DNA of 64,000 nucleotides from Acidobacteria bacterium UBA2161 (GCA_002328835.1 DCWN01000041.1:112297-176296); one strand, 5' to 3'. Counted from the first letter of the stretch, positions 50,575 through 60,189 are shown. Notes: generated from the letters alone by a model not told the origin. A program made the numbers and translations.

Positions 50575-51297
50575 TCAGGGAACGATGAGGCTGCCTTGCC
50601 TATTTCCAGGCGCGGCCTTCCCCGGCTCGGCTGATCCATCGGCCTCGGCGGCGGCCTCCTCGGCCGCATCCGGCGGGCTCTCGGCGGCGCCACTCTGCTG
50701 GGCGATCTCGCGAAGTGTCTGCTCGACGAAGTCGAGGTAGGCCTGGTCGCCGCCGGCCAGGTGCTGGGCCGCGGCGCGGGCCGCCTGCTCCGTGCGCCGC
50801 AGCACCGTAACGAGGTCGCGGTCCAGGGATGCCGGCCCGTTCTTGCGGTTAGTCTCGACGGCCGCGGTGAGGTCCTGCTCCAGGCGCTGCGCCGGCAGCG
50901 ACGCCGCATGGTGCTCGTAGATGATCCCCCGACGCTCCGTCTCGATTGTGGCCGCCAGCGCACCAGCCGCATCGGCTACGTCGCGGTCGGTCAGCGGCGG
51001 CAGGGCCGACGGCCGGGCCCCGGCGATGACGCTCTGGAGGAACAGGAACAGCCGGTGCTGCTGCTCGGACAGGTCGTGGATGAGCGGCACCAGAAACCGG
51101 GCCTCGCGCTCCTGGCGGCGCTGGACCACGGCGGGGGGGTGATGTCGAGCCGTGGCCAGGTAGGCGCAGTCGGGCGGGCAGGCGATCTCGCTCAGGCGCT
51201 TCGTGCCGCAGCAGGTCGGGCAGATCGCGCCGGCGAGCGCAGGGCACGCCCGCCGCCCTTTCCGCCGTCCGCACGAGATGCATCGACTGTCCGACAT
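50575..51297 (-). CDS. Cys-rich putative zinc-binding protein of unknown function
   Basis: Not recognised as a named family. The first 45 residues hold eight cysteines (C6, C9, C18, C26, C29, C30, C40, C44) in CxxC and CxxCC arrangements, consistent with two zinc sites. About 150 mostly helical residues follow (VVQRRQEREARFLVPLIHDLSEQQHRLFLFLQSVI, RDLVTVLRRTEQAARAAAQHL). The tail is acidic and Ala-rich (AAEEAAAEADGSAEPG). No membrane segment. It ends 127 nt before the start of rpmB on the same strand, with the rpmB promoter between. Its beginning MSDSRCISCGRRKGRR suggests a nucleic-acid or protein-binding module. Confidence 0.6.
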   Translation of the reverse strand: MSDSRCISCGRRKGRRACPALAGAICPTCCGTKRLSEIACPPDCAYLATARHHPPAVVQRRQEREARFLVPLIHDLSEQQHRLFLFLQSVIAGARPSALPPLTDRDVADAAGALAATIETERRGIIYEHHAASLPAQRLEQDLTAAVETNRKNGPASLDRDLVTVLRRTEQAARAAAQHLAGGDQAYLDFVEQTLREIAQQSGAAESPPDAAEEAAAEADGSAEPGKAAPGNRQGSLIVP

Positions 51298-51838
51298 GGT
51301 GGGCGCCCCAGAACGGCACAGCCTTTCACACTCGTTGACGACAGGTCAATCTTGGGACAACTCGGGAGCCGCAGGATCGATTCGCGGCGGCCGATAATCC
51401 CTTCGGAACCGGGAGCGGCTCGAGGCGTTGGGTACAGAATCAACTGTATTCGTTGGGCTTCTTGCGAAGTTTGCCCGTCGACGAAAACTCAGAAACCGGA
51501 TGGGAGGTTGTGTCGTCTATATGGGTAGCACGGGCACGGAATCGGGTCGCGAGTCGACATCCTGCCGTGTAAGTTGTTTGGAATGAGCGATATAGCTTGC
51601 ACGACCCGGGATGACCGAGGGTCGTAGGGGCGGAGACGAGACACCCTCCCTCCATCCCCCCCTTTGACCCTCGGTACTATCCCAGGCGGCACGACTAGAA
51701 GGCGCTGGTCGGCGCGAGCGCACCGTAGCACGCTGCGGCGCGCGGCGATGGCAGGCGGCTTGCAAGCAGCAACTGAGTGAAAGCGCGCAGGAGCCGCGGG
51801 TTCCGCGCCTTGCGGCGGGTAGGTGAGGAGAGAGTACG
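51298..51838. other. 541-bp gene-free region upstream of the DksA-like gene
   Basis: No supportable gene. It contains an operator-like palindrome TACAG-N6-CTGTA (51433-51448) and a perfect 10-bp inverted repeat ACCGAGGGTC / GACCCTCGGT (51614-51623 with 51666-51675) around a pyrimidine-rich loop (ACCCTCCCTCCATCCCCCCC). Stretches of lower GC occur at about 51430-51600. The strong Shine-Dalgarno GAGGAGAG of the DksA-like gene is at its right end. A structured 5' leader or a small RNA is possible, but neither is shown. Confidence 0.4.
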
Positions 51839-52288
51839 ATGGCTACGAAGACGACAACGACGAATCTCGCAGACGAACGCTACGCCGAACTGAAGCTGAT
51901 CCTCGAGGAGCGGCGGCGCGACATCATGGCCGAAGTGCACGAGCGGATGCGCGACGTCCGCGTCGAGGGCAGCGGTGCGGCGATGTACGGTGTCCTTGAC
52001 TCCGTCGAGAGCTCCGAGTCGGACATTCAGGACGAGATCGAGTTTGCCCTGATTCAGATGAAGGCCGAGACGCTCAGCAAGATCGACGAGGCGCTGCAGC
52101 GGCTCGAAGTCAGCGCCTACGGGAATTGCTTCGAGTGTGCGAGCGAGATTGCCGAGCAGCGACTGCGCGCCCTGCCGTTCGCGGTGAGGTGCAAGGCCTG
52201 CGAAGAAGCCCGCGAGCAGGCGGCCGAGGAGCAGCCGGGTGACGACCGTCGCGGCGTGGCCGGCCTCTTCGTGGATTCCTCCAACTGA
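51839..52288 (+). CDS. DksA/TraR-type zinc-finger protein
   Basis: A 149-residue member of the DksA/TraR family, which binds the RNA polymerase secondary channel and modulates rRNA and amino-acid promoters with ppGpp. The N-terminal coiled coil (RYAELKLILEERRRDIMAEVHERM, EIEFALIQMKAETLSKIDEALQRL) leads to the four-cysteine zinc finger (C97, C100, C118, C121; YGNCFECASEIAEQRL, RCKACEE). The coiled-coil tip acidic residues are less obvious than in DksA proper, so the exact class is uncertain. ATG 51839 follows GAGGAGAG. lon begins 74 nt downstream. Confidence 0.85.
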   Translation: MATKTTTTNLADERYAELKLILEERRRDIMAEVHERMRDVRVEGSGAAMYGVLDSVESSESDIQDEIEFALIQMKAETLSKIDEALQRLEVSAYGNCFECASEIAEQRLRALPFAVRCKACEEAREQAAEEQPGDDRRGVAGLFVDSSN

Positions 52289-52362
52289 GCGCGTCTCGAC
52301 GTTGGAGGAGGCGACAACTCGAGCCATGACCCGCGTGCACACAAGCGCAACGCGGATCGCAT

Positions 52363-54795
52363 ATGAGCGATCACGACGAACGTCACGACACCGACAGCGT
52401 CCAGAGCGCTGAGCCCCCGCCCTCTATTCCCGCAGAGGTCCCGGTGCTGCCGCTCCGGGACACGGTCCTGTTTCCCAACTCGTTCATTCCGCTGGCCGTC
52501 GCCCGCGAGAGTTCGGTGCGCCTGATTGACGAGGCCACCTCCTCCGGGTCGTTGATCGGCGTGTTCACCCAGCGCGAGGCCTCGACCGAGGAGCCGACCC
52601 AGGACGATCTGTATCCGGTCGGAACCGCCACCCACATCCACAAGATGTTCAAGCTGCCGGACGGCAGCCTGCGCCTCATCGTGCAGGGCCTCGAACGGAT
52701 CTCACTGGTGCGCCTCGCGACCGCGCATCCCTACCTGCGGGCCGAGGTGAAGCGGGCCGAGGACGTGATCGGAGACGAGGATCGACTTGAAATCGACGCG
52801 CTGCAGCGCAACATCAAGACGAACTTCCAGCAGGTCGTCTCGCTTTCACCGCTGCTCTCGGACGACCTGCAGGTGCTGGCGTCGAACATCGACGAGCCCG
52901 CCAAGCTGGCCGACTTCATTGCCTCGAGCCTGACGACGATTCCGACGTCGGTGAAGCAGGAGGTGCTGGAGACGCTCGACATCCGCAGCCGCGTGGATCG
53001 GCTCAACCGGATCTTGATCAAGGAACTCGAAGTGCTCGAGCTGGGGTCGAAGATCCAGTCGCAGGTTCAGTCCGAGGTCGGCAAGAACCAGCGCGACTAC
53101 TTCCTGCGCGAGCAGATGAAGGCAATTCAGAAGGAGCTGGGTGAAGGCGACGAGCAGGCGAAGGAGATCGAGGAGCTTCGGGCCAAGATCGAGGGCGTCG
53201 GGTTGCCGGAGGCCGTGCTCAAAGAGGCACTGCGCGAGCTAGATAGGCTCTCGAAGATGCCGGTCGCGGCGGCCGAATACACCGTCTCGCGTACGTATCT
53301 CGACTGGATGGTCGCGCTGCCGTGGAACGCCCGGACCGACGAGATCATCGATCTGGCGCGAACGAAGGCGGTGCTGGACGCCGATCACTCCGATCTCGAA
53401 AAGGCGAAGGATCGGATTCTGGAATATCTCGCGGTCCGAAAACTGAACCCTGAGATCAAGAGCCCGATTCTGTGCTTTGTCGGGCCACCGGGAGTCGGCA
53501 AGACCTCGCTGGCCAAGTCGATCGCCGCGGCGCTCGAGCGGAAGCTCGTGCGCGTCTCGCTCGGCGGGATGCGGGACGAAGCCGAGATTCGCGGACATCG
53601 CCGCACCTACATCGGCGCGTTGCCCGGACAGATCATTCAGGGCCTGCGGAGAGCCGAGTCGAAGAACCCCGTCTTCGTGCTGGACGAGATCGACAAACTC
53701 GGTTCGGACTTTCGGGGCGATCCGGCGTCGGCCCTGCTCGAGGTGCTCGATCCCGAACAGAACAACACGTTCCGCGATCACTACCTCGACGTCCCGTTCG
53801 ACCTCTCCGAGATCTTGTTCATCACGACCGCGAACGTGCTCGATCCGGTGGCGCCGGCCCTGCGCGACCGCATGGAGGTGCTCGAGTTACCGGGCTACAC
53901 CGACGAAGAGAAGCTGAAGATCGCGCGAGAACATCTGGTGGGTCGGCAGATCGAGAATCATGGCCTGACGCCCGAGCAGATCAGCTTCGACGACGCCGCG
54001 CTCCAGGCGGTCATCCGCGGCTATACGCGCGAAGCTGGCGTCCGGAACCTCGAGCGCGAGGTCGGTGCGCTCTGCCGCAAGGTCGCGCGGCAGCGAGCGG
54101 AGGGTGTCGAGACACCGGTCGCGGTATCACCCGACGTCGTGGTGGAGATGCTCGGCGCGCCGAAGTTCCATGACGAGGAAGTGGCTGACCGTACGAAGGA
54201 CCCGGGCGTGGCCGTCGGCCTCGCCTGGACGCCGGCCGGTGGCGAGGTGCTGTTCGTCGAGGCGACGCTGATGCCGGGTGGCGGCGCACTGACGCTGACC
54301 GGACAGCTGGGCGACGTCATGAAGGAGTCGGCACAGACCGCGCTGTCGTGGTTCAGGGCTCACGCCGAGGACTACGGCGTCGACACGGCATTCTTCCAGC
54401 AGGCCGAGTTGCACGTGCACGTGCCGTCGGGTGCGATTCCCAAGGACGGACCGTCGGCTGGTGTCACGATGGCCACGGCGCTGGCGTCGCGCTTGACGAA
54501 GCGGCCGGTCCGCGAGGACCTCGCGATGACGGGCGAGGTGACGCTGTCGGGCCGCGTCCTGCCGGTCGGCGGGATCAAGGAGAAGGTGCTCGCCGCGCGG
54601 CGCCTCGGGATTGCCCACGTCGTCGTCCCGCGCCTGAATCGGAAGAACATCGACGAGGATTTGAGCGAGGATCTGCGCCGCGACATGACGATCCACTACG
54701 TCAGTTCGGTCGACGAGGTGATCGACTTGGCGCTCCAGCCCGCCAAGACGTCGGACCGCCGCTCCGAACCTCCGATCCCGCACATTGCAGGCTGA
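52363..54795 (+). CDS. lon: ATP-dependent protease Lon
   Basis: Soluble AAA+ serine protease that degrades damaged and regulatory proteins. The 810 residues contain the N-terminal substrate domain (VPVLPLRDTVLFPNSFIPLAV), a coiled-coil linker (REQMKAIQKELGEGD), Walker A GPPGVGKTSLA near residue 370, Walker B VFVLDEIDKLG and the arginine sensors. The proteolytic domain has the catalytic serine in KDGPSAGVTMATA and the Lys in GGIKEKVLAARR. Length is standard. It follows the DksA-like gene on the same strand and converges with rluD. Confidence 0.97.
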   Translation: MSDHDERHDTDSVQSAEPPPSIPAEVPVLPLRDTVLFPNSFIPLAVARESSVRLIDEATSSGSLIGVFTQREASTEEPTQDDLYPVGTATHIHKMFKLPDGSLRLIVQGLERISLVRLATAHPYLRAEVKRAEDVIGDEDRLEIDALQRNIKTNFQQVVSLSPLLSDDLQVLASNIDEPAKLADFIASSLTTIPTSVKQEVLETLDIRSRVDRLNRILIKELEVLELGSKIQSQVQSEVGKNQRDYFLREQMKAIQKELGEGDEQAKEIEELRAKIEGVGLPEAVLKEALRELDRLSKMPVAAAEYTVSRTYLDWMVALPWNARTDEIIDLARTKAVLDADHSDLEKAKDRILEYLAVRKLNPEIKSPILCFVGPPGVGKTSLAKSIAAALERKLVRVSLGGMRDEAEIRGHRRTYIGALPGQIIQGLRRAESKNPVFVLDEIDKLGSDFRGDPASALLEVLDPEQNNTFRDHYLDVPFDLSEILFITTANVLDPVAPALRDRMEVLELPGYTDEEKLKIAREHLVGRQIENHGLTPEQISFDDAALQAVIRGYTREAGVRNLEREVGALCRKVARQRAEGVETPVAVSPDVVVEMLGAPKFHDEEVADRTKDPGVAVGLAWTPAGGEVLFVEATLMPGGGALTLTGQLGDVMKESAQTALSWFRAHAEDYGVDTAFFQQAELHVHVPSGAIPKDGPSAGVTMATALASRLTKRPVREDLAMTGEVTLSGRVLPVGGIKEKVLAARRLGIAHVVVPRLNRKNIDEDLSEDLRRDMTIHYVSSVDEVIDLALQPAKTSDRRSEPPIPHIAG

Positions 54796-54807
54796 CTGAG
54801 TCGCTCA

Positions 54808-54828
54808 GGCGCGAGGCTGGGCATTGCG
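54808..54828. repeat. GGCGYGAGGCTGGGCATYGCG repeat unit between lon and rluD
   Basis: This 21-bp unit recurs, inverted, at 63772-63792 with 19 of 21 matches, and partially at 63699-63712. Both places are gaps between converging genes. A GCTGGG/CCCAGC stem is possible within 54815-54886. It may be part of a dispersed palindromic repeat or of the lon terminator. Confidence 0.35.
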
Positions 54829-54897
54829 TGGGAGGACAATCCTTCGGATCGCCCATCCGGGGGCTGCCCCGCGCCACCCAGCAGCCGAGATTCCAGA

Positions 54898-55863
54898 TCA
54901 CCGACGTCTGAGGGTTTCCAGCACCCGTTCGAGGTCGTCGGGCATCGGGGCGTGAAACTCGACGCGCCGTGCGTCGCGCGGATGGGTGAACGCCAGCCGA
55001 CTCGCGTGGAGGAACGGGCGCGTGAGCTGGGCCACGGCGCGGTGCTGGGGCGTCAGTCGTCGCCGGGTGCCGCCGTACACGGCGTCGCCGACCACGGCGT
55101 GGCCGATCGCTGCCAGGTGTACGCGAATCTGATGGGTCCGACCGGTGGCGATGGCGACATGGACGAGCGTCAGCCCCTCGAGCGGTTCGGCTTTCACGAT
55201 GCGCGTCACCGCGGTGCGCGCGCGGCGCGCGCGTGTCGTCATCCGCTGGCGCGCGACCCGATCCCGGCCGATCGGTAGATCGATCCGGCGTCCGGCCTGC
55301 ACCTTCCCCCACACGAGCGCGACGTATTCCTTGTCGATCTCCCGATCGCGAAACTGACGGCTCAGCTCCTGGTGGGCCCGATCGTGCTTGGCGACGACCA
55401 TCAGCCCCGACGTGCCCTTGTCCAGCCGGTGCACGATGCCTGGCCGTTCCTCGCCGCCGATGCCGCTGAGGTCGTGCACGTGATGCAGCAGCGCGTTGAC
55501 CAGCGTGCCGCGCGCGTGGCCGGCGGCCGGGTGCACGACCATGCCCGGCGGCTTGTTCACGACGACGAGATCGGCGTCTTGGTGGACGATGTCGAGGTCC
55601 AGGGCCTCGGGGTCCGGCCGTGGCGACGCCGGCGTGGGAATGGTGACGACGATCCGCGCGCCGGCGCGTGGAATCGCGCTCGGCTTGGCCGACGCGCCAT
55701 CGACCCGCACGCGATCGGCCTTGATCAATCGTTGCACGAACGCCCTCGAGCGATCGGGCAGCAGTGTGGCGAGGAGGTGGTCGAGCCGGGCGCCCGCGTG
55801 CTCCTCGGGGACGCGGATCTCGATCCGATCCTCCGAGGCAGCCGGTTCGGCGGTTTCAGTCAT
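54898..55863 (-). CDS. rluD: RluD-type 23S rRNA pseudouridine synthase
   Basis: RluA-family pseudouridine synthase with an N-terminal S4 RNA-binding domain (ARLDHLLATLLPDRSRAFVQRLIKADRVRVDG). The catalytic domain contains GIVHRLDKGTSGLMVVAK with the catalytic D148, plus LVVVNKPPGMVVHPA and GRTHQIRVHLA. 321 residues. S4 plus motif order fits RluD (U1911/1915/1917), though RluC-type specificity is not excluded. It is the last gene of ileS-lspA-lgt-rluD, 36 nt after lgt. Confidence 0.92.
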   Translation of the reverse strand: MTETAEPAASEDRIEIRVPEEHAGARLDHLLATLLPDRSRAFVQRLIKADRVRVDGASAKPSAIPRAGARIVVTIPTPASPRPDPEALDLDIVHQDADLVVVNKPPGMVVHPAAGHARGTLVNALLHHVHDLSGIGGEERPGIVHRLDKGTSGLMVVAKHDRAHQELSRQFRDREIDKEYVALVWGKVQAGRRIDLPIGRDRVARQRMTTRARRARTAVTRIVKAEPLEGLTLVHVAIATGRTHQIRVHLAAIGHAVVGDAVYGGTRRRLTPQHRAVAQLTRPFLHASRLAFTHPRDARRVEFHAPMPDDLERVLETLRRR

Positions 55864-55899
55864 GCAGTCGGCGGATGCCGCACGGGCGGCCGGTCGCGC

Positions 55900-56706
55900 T
55901 CAACGCGCCCGGCGGGGCGGGGCAGCGGCCGCGGCGCGACCACGCCTGGCCAGGTGCACCAGCATCCCGAGGCTCAGCGGGACGATCAGGACCGAGACGA
56001 ACTGCGACGTCGACATGACGTCGAAGACCATTCCGCGCGGATCGCCACGGAAGAATTCGGTTACGAAGCGCGAAGCGCCGTAGAGCAGCATGTACAGCCA
56101 GAACGTCCTGCCAGCGAAGCCGTGCCCGCGCCGCTCGGTGCCGAGCAGGATCAAGAGAATCCCCAGTTCCGCGAACGATTCGTACAACTGGGTCGGATGC
56201 AGGTGGACGTCGAGCGGCGTGCCGACGTTGGCCGCCGCGAACGCGTTGGTGAATACGATGCCCCACGGGAGATCGGTCGGTCGGCCGTAGCAGCAGCCGG
56301 CCATGAGGCAGCCCAGACGGCCGACGGCATGGCCGAGCGCGATGCCGGGGGCGAACGCGTCGCAGGCCGTCCAGACGGGCATCCGATGTCGTCGCAGGTA
56401 CCACCACGACACGGGGACGGCGAGCAGCAAGCCCCCGTAGAACACGCCGCCCGCGCGCACGAGCGACAGCATCCGCTCGGTGCTTTGCGAGAAATAGTCG
56501 AAGTCGACGACCAACAGCATCAGCTTGGCGCCGACCAGCGCCGACACGATGATCAAGATGCCGAGATCCATCACGCGGTTGGCGTCGAGGCCTCGCGTGG
56601 CGGAACGCAGCATCGCCAGCTTCAGGCCGAGCAGATAGGCCGCGGCGAGGAGCAAGCCGTAGCTGTAGAGCGTGATCGGGCCGAGTTCAAGCAGGGTTGG
56701 ATACAT
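55900..56706 (-). CDS. lgt: Prolipoprotein diacylglyceryl transferase
   Basis: First enzyme of lipoprotein maturation: transfers diacylglyceryl from phosphatidylglycerol to the lipobox cysteine. The 268-residue membrane protein has about seven hydrophobic helices, the family segment RAGGVFYGGLLLAVPVSWWYLRRHRMPVW (positions about 83-111), GRLGCLMAGCCYG and PTQLYESFAELGILLILL. It overlaps the end of lspA by 20 nt, pairing the first and second steps of lipoprotein processing. Confidence 0.95.
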   Translation of the reverse strand: MYPTLLELGPITLYSYGLLLAAAYLLGLKLAMLRSATRGLDANRVMDLGILIIVSALVGAKLMLLVVDFDYFSQSTERMLSLVRAGGVFYGGLLLAVPVSWWYLRRHRMPVWTACDAFAPGIALGHAVGRLGCLMAGCCYGRPTDLPWGIVFTNAFAAANVGTPLDVHLHPTQLYESFAELGILLILLGTERRGHGFAGRTFWLYMLLYGASRFVTEFFRGDPRGMVFDVMSTSQFVSVLIVPLSLGMLVHLARRGRAAAAAPPRRAR

Positions 56707-57223
56707 CGTGGTGTCCCGTCAGCAGCGTGTCGGCGAGCAGCAAGCCGGCGCCGATGGTGATGGCCGAGTCGGCGACGTTGAACGCCCAGAAATGGTAGGT
56801 GCCCCAGTACACGTCGACGAAATCGACGACATGTCCGATGGCGACCCGATCGATGAGGTTGCCGAGCGCCCCGCCGAGAATCAGCGCCAGGCCAAGGCGT
56901 GCCGCGGGTCCGTGCGACTCCGCCTGGGAGGCATAGACGCCGAGCGCCACGAGCGCCACGAGCGCCACGCCGGTCATGACCACCGCCTTGAACGGGAAGT
57001 CGGCGCTGTTGAGAATGCCGAATGCCGCCCCGGTGTTCCGCACGTGGGTGAGGTTCAGCAGGCCCGGCACCAGGCTCACGCTGTCGTGCAGCGGTACGAG
57101 CTGCTTGACCAGCGCCTTGCTGATCTGATCGGCGACGACGACGCCGCCGGCGACGATGAGCGCCGCGTGTCGCACGCGGGGCAGCTGCCAGATGGCGCCG
57201 AGGAATGACGGGAGCGTCGCCAT
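56687..57223 (-). CDS. lspA: Lipoprotein signal peptidase (signal peptidase II)
   Basis: Aspartyl membrane protease that cleaves the signal peptide of diacylglyceryl-modified prolipoproteins. The 178-residue protein has four membrane segments and the catalytic pair D125 (GGALGNLIDR) and D152 (FNVADSAI), with LNLTHVRNTGAAFGIL between helices 1 and 2. ATG 57223 is 19 nt after the ileS stop, the frequent ileS-lspA order; its 3' end overlaps lgt. Confidence 0.95.
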   Translation of the reverse strand: MATLPSFLGAIWQLPRVRHAALIVAGGVVVADQISKALVKQLVPLHDSVSLVPGLLNLTHVRNTGAAFGILNSADFPFKAVVMTGVALVALVALGVYASQAESHGPAARLGLALILGGALGNLIDRVAIGHVVDFVDVYWGTYHFWAFNVADSAITIGAGLLLADTLLTGHHDVSNPA

Positions 57224-57242
57224 GAAATGACCAGACGCGGCG

Positions 57243-60059
57243 CTAGCCGGGCTGCGCACCGGCGAGGTCGAGCATCTCGACGCAGCGCGCACAGACGCCC
57301 TGGCGTTCGGGACGGTCCGACACCGACGCCACGTAGCGCCAGCAGCGCTCGCACTTGACGCCTTCGGCCCGACCCACTTCGATCGCAATCGTCTCGCCGG
57401 CCACCGGGCTGTCGCCGTCGGTGGGCGCGGGCTCGCCGTCGACCTCCGCTTGCGCGATGAACAGCGTCGGCAACTCGTCGGTGTACCGATCGAGGAGCGC
57501 ACGGGTCTCGCCGCCGGCGCGGAGCCGGACCCGGGCTTCGAGCGACGTGCCGACCGTCTTGTCCTTCCGCAGGGCTTCGATCCGAGCGTTGACCGCTTCG
57601 CGAATCCTGATGAGCCGGTCCCAGCGCTGGACGAGATCGCGATCGATCATCGCCTCGAGCCCCGCCGGGAAGTCGGCTAGATGCACCGAGACGTCGCGTT
57701 CACCCGGCAGCACCTTCCACAGTTCGTCGGCCGTCACCGGCAGGATCGGGGCGATGAGCCGAGCCAGGCCGTCGGCCATCTGGAAGATCACCGTCTGCGT
57801 CGATCGGCGCGAGCGATGGCCTGGCGCAAACGTGTAGAGGTGGTCCTTGGCGACATCGATGTAGAGCGAACTCACGTCGACTGTCAGGAATCCGTTCAGG
57901 GCGTGAAAGATCGTCTGAAAATCGTACTCCTCGTAGGCCGCCACGATCCGCGAGGCGGTTTCAGCGTAGCGAGAGAGGCCGAACCTGTCCAGCTCGTCCA
58001 ACTGGTCGATGGAAACTGTGTCGGTGGCCGGATCGAAATCGTGGAGATTCGCCGCGAGGATCCGCAGAGTATTGCGGATCTTCCGGTAGGCCTCGACCAC
58101 ACGCGCCAGGATCTCCTTGCCGATCCGGACGTCCTCCCGGTAGTCGACCATCGCGACCCACAGCCGCAGCACCTCCGCGCCGCTCTGCTCGATGACGGCT
58201 TGCGGCGCGATGTCGTTCCCGAGTGACTTCGACATCTTGTGGCCCGACTCGTCGACGACGAAGCCGTGGGTGATCACCTGCCGGTACGGCGCTCGGCCGC
58301 GCGTGGCCAGTCCGACCAGCAGCGAGCTGTGGAACCACCCGCGATACTGATCGCTGCCTTCGAGATAGATCTCGGCGGGCCATCCGAGATCTCGCTCCTC
58401 GAGCACGGCCTCGTGACTCGAGCCTGAATCGAACCAGACGTCGAGGATGTCGCGCTCGCGCTTGAACTCCTTCCCGCCGCACCCGCCGCAGACCTGGTCG
58501 GGCGGCACGAACTCGGCCAACGCTCGCTCGTACCAGGCATCGGCGCCGTGCTCCTCGAACACGTCGGCGGCCCGATCGGTCAGCGCCGTCGTCAGCGTCG
58601 CTTCACCGCACGCCGTGCAGTACACCGCCGGAATCGGGACGCCCCACGACCGCTGGCGCGAGATGCACCAGTCCGGGCGGTTGGCCAGCATGTTGTGGAT
58701 CCGCTCCTGGCCCCAGGCCGGGAACCACTGCACCTTCTGGATGGCGTCCAGCGCGCGCTGCCGCAACTCGGCCGTTTCCATCGCGATGAACCACTGCGCG
58801 GTCGCCAGGAAGATCACCGGGTGATGGCACCGCCAGCAGTGCGGATAGGTGTGCTCGAGGGTCGCGCGTTGCCAGAGCCGTCCGGCGTCGTCGAGGGCGT
58901 CGGCGATCGCGGGGTTCGCGTCGAAGACCTTCATTCCGGCGAACCGTTCGACCGTGTCGTCGAACACCCCGTCCGCACCGACCGGGGCGTACGTCTCGAG
59001 CCCGTACGTCACCCCGGTGTTGAAGTCGTCGGCGCCATGGCCGGGCGCCGTATGCACGACGCCGGTGCCCTGTTCCAGGGTTACGTAGTCGCCGAGCACG
59101 CCGACCGACGCCCGGTCGTACAACGGATGCTCGAAGCGCAGGCCCTCGAAGGCGCGCCCCTTCGCCACGGCCAGTCGTTCGGTGAGCGGCCGACCGACAT
59201 CGGTCGCGACACGCTCGCCGAGCGCGTCGGCGACGATGACGGCCGGGCCGTCCGGACCGGTGGCGTAGATGCCGTAGTCGAGGTCCGGATGAAACGCGAC
59301 GGCCAGGTTCGAGGGAATCGTCCACGGCGTCGTCGTCCAGATGAGGGCGGACAGGGCGCGCCCCTCCAGTCCGGGTAGCGCGCCGGCGAGTGTCGCCGCG
59401 GATGCAGCGCTCAGTGGGAATTCCACGTAGACCGACGGCGAGGTGTGCGTGTCGTACTCGACTTCGGCCTCGGCCAGCGCGGTGCGGCAGTGGATGCACC
59501 AGTGGACTGGCTTCTTGCCGCGGTACACCATGCCCTGGTCGACGAAACGGCCGAGCGCTCGGACGATGTCGGCCTGATAGTGGAAGGCCATCGTCAGGTA
59601 GGGCCGCGTCCAATCGCCGCTGACGCCGAGCCGGCGAAAGTCCACGCGCTGCTCGTCGAGATAGCGGTCCGCGTAAGCACGGCAGGCGCGCCGCAAGTCC
59701 GCCGTGCTCATGTCGCGCCTCTTGGACCCGAGTTCGCGCTCGACCCTGAGCTCGATCGGCAAGCCGTGGCAGTCCCAGCCTGGCACGTACGGGCTGTCGA
59801 AGCCGGCCATCGTCTTCGATCGCACGACGAAGTCCTTCAGGATCTTGTTGAGGGCGGTCCCGATGTGAATGCGGCCATTCGCGTACGGCGGGCCATCGTG
59901 GAGCACGCTTCGCGGCGCCCCGGCCCGTCGCTCGCGGATCAACTCGTAGAGCCCGATCTCGTCCCAGCGCGCGAAGGCCGCCGGTTCGGCCTTCTGCAGG
60001 CTCGCCTTCATCGGGAACGCGGTGCGAGGGAGATTGAGAGTCGCCTTCCAGTCGGCCAT
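57243..60059 (-). CDS. ileS: Isoleucyl-tRNA synthetase
   Basis: Class Ia synthetase, 938 residues. The HIGH motif appears as HIGT (65-68, GRIHIGTALNKILKDFVVRS) and the second signature is GHKMSKSLGND. The editing (CP1) domain contains WTTTPWTIPSNLAVAFHP. A C-terminal zinc finger CERCWRY / CARCVEM closes the protein, so it is the bacterial type expected to be mupirocin-sensitive rather than the eukaryote-like type. Start ATG 60059. A TACAAT hexamer on the minus strand (60134-60129) would give a leader of about 63 nt, too short for a T-box. First gene of the ileS-lspA-lgt-rluD run. Confidence 0.97.
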   Translation of the reverse strand: MADWKATLNLPRTAFPMKASLQKAEPAAFARWDEIGLYELIRERRAGAPRSVLHDGPPYANGRIHIGTALNKILKDFVVRSKTMAGFDSPYVPGWDCHGLPIELRVERELGSKRRDMSTADLRRACRAYADRYLDEQRVDFRRLGVSGDWTRPYLTMAFHYQADIVRALGRFVDQGMVYRGKKPVHWCIHCRTALAEAEVEYDTHTSPSVYVEFPLSAASAATLAGALPGLEGRALSALIWTTTPWTIPSNLAVAFHPDLDYGIYATGPDGPAVIVADALGERVATDVGRPLTERLAVAKGRAFEGLRFEHPLYDRASVGVLGDYVTLEQGTGVVHTAPGHGADDFNTGVTYGLETYAPVGADGVFDDTVERFAGMKVFDANPAIADALDDAGRLWQRATLEHTYPHCWRCHHPVIFLATAQWFIAMETAELRQRALDAIQKVQWFPAWGQERIHNMLANRPDWCISRQRSWGVPIPAVYCTACGEATLTTALTDRAADVFEEHGADAWYERALAEFVPPDQVCGGCGGKEFKRERDILDVWFDSGSSHEAVLEERDLGWPAEIYLEGSDQYRGWFHSSLLVGLATRGRAPYRQVITHGFVVDESGHKMSKSLGNDIAPQAVIEQSGAEVLRLWVAMVDYREDVRIGKEILARVVEAYRKIRNTLRILAANLHDFDPATDTVSIDQLDELDRFGLSRYAETASRIVAAYEEYDFQTIFHALNGFLTVDVSSLYIDVAKDHLYTFAPGHRSRRSTQTVIFQMADGLARLIAPILPVTADELWKVLPGERDVSVHLADFPAGLEAMIDRDLVQRWDRLIRIREAVNARIEALRKDKTVGTSLEARVRLRAGGETRALLDRYTDELPTLFIAQAEVDGEPAPTDGDSPVAGETIAIEVGRAEGVKCERCWRYVASVSDRPERQGVCARCVEMLDLAGAQPG

Positions 60060-60189
60060 GAGACGTCGTCTGCTGCCAGGGTTCGATCGGACCGTCGCGC
60101 GGCTGACGGACGCGCCGCGCACCTGTTTATTGTAGTGCAACCAGTGTCGGCGCGATCGTCGGGCCGCGGAAGGGGCCGGCGCGGACTTG

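Noticed and set aside
51614..51675. Possible 6S, SRP, RNase P or tRNA gene in the DksA-like upstream region
   Set aside because: None of the conserved sequence signatures of those RNAs is present; only an inverted repeat is supportable.
60059..60134. T-box leader for ileS
   Set aside because: The leader from the best -10 is only about 63 nt, with no T-box sequence or specifier stem.
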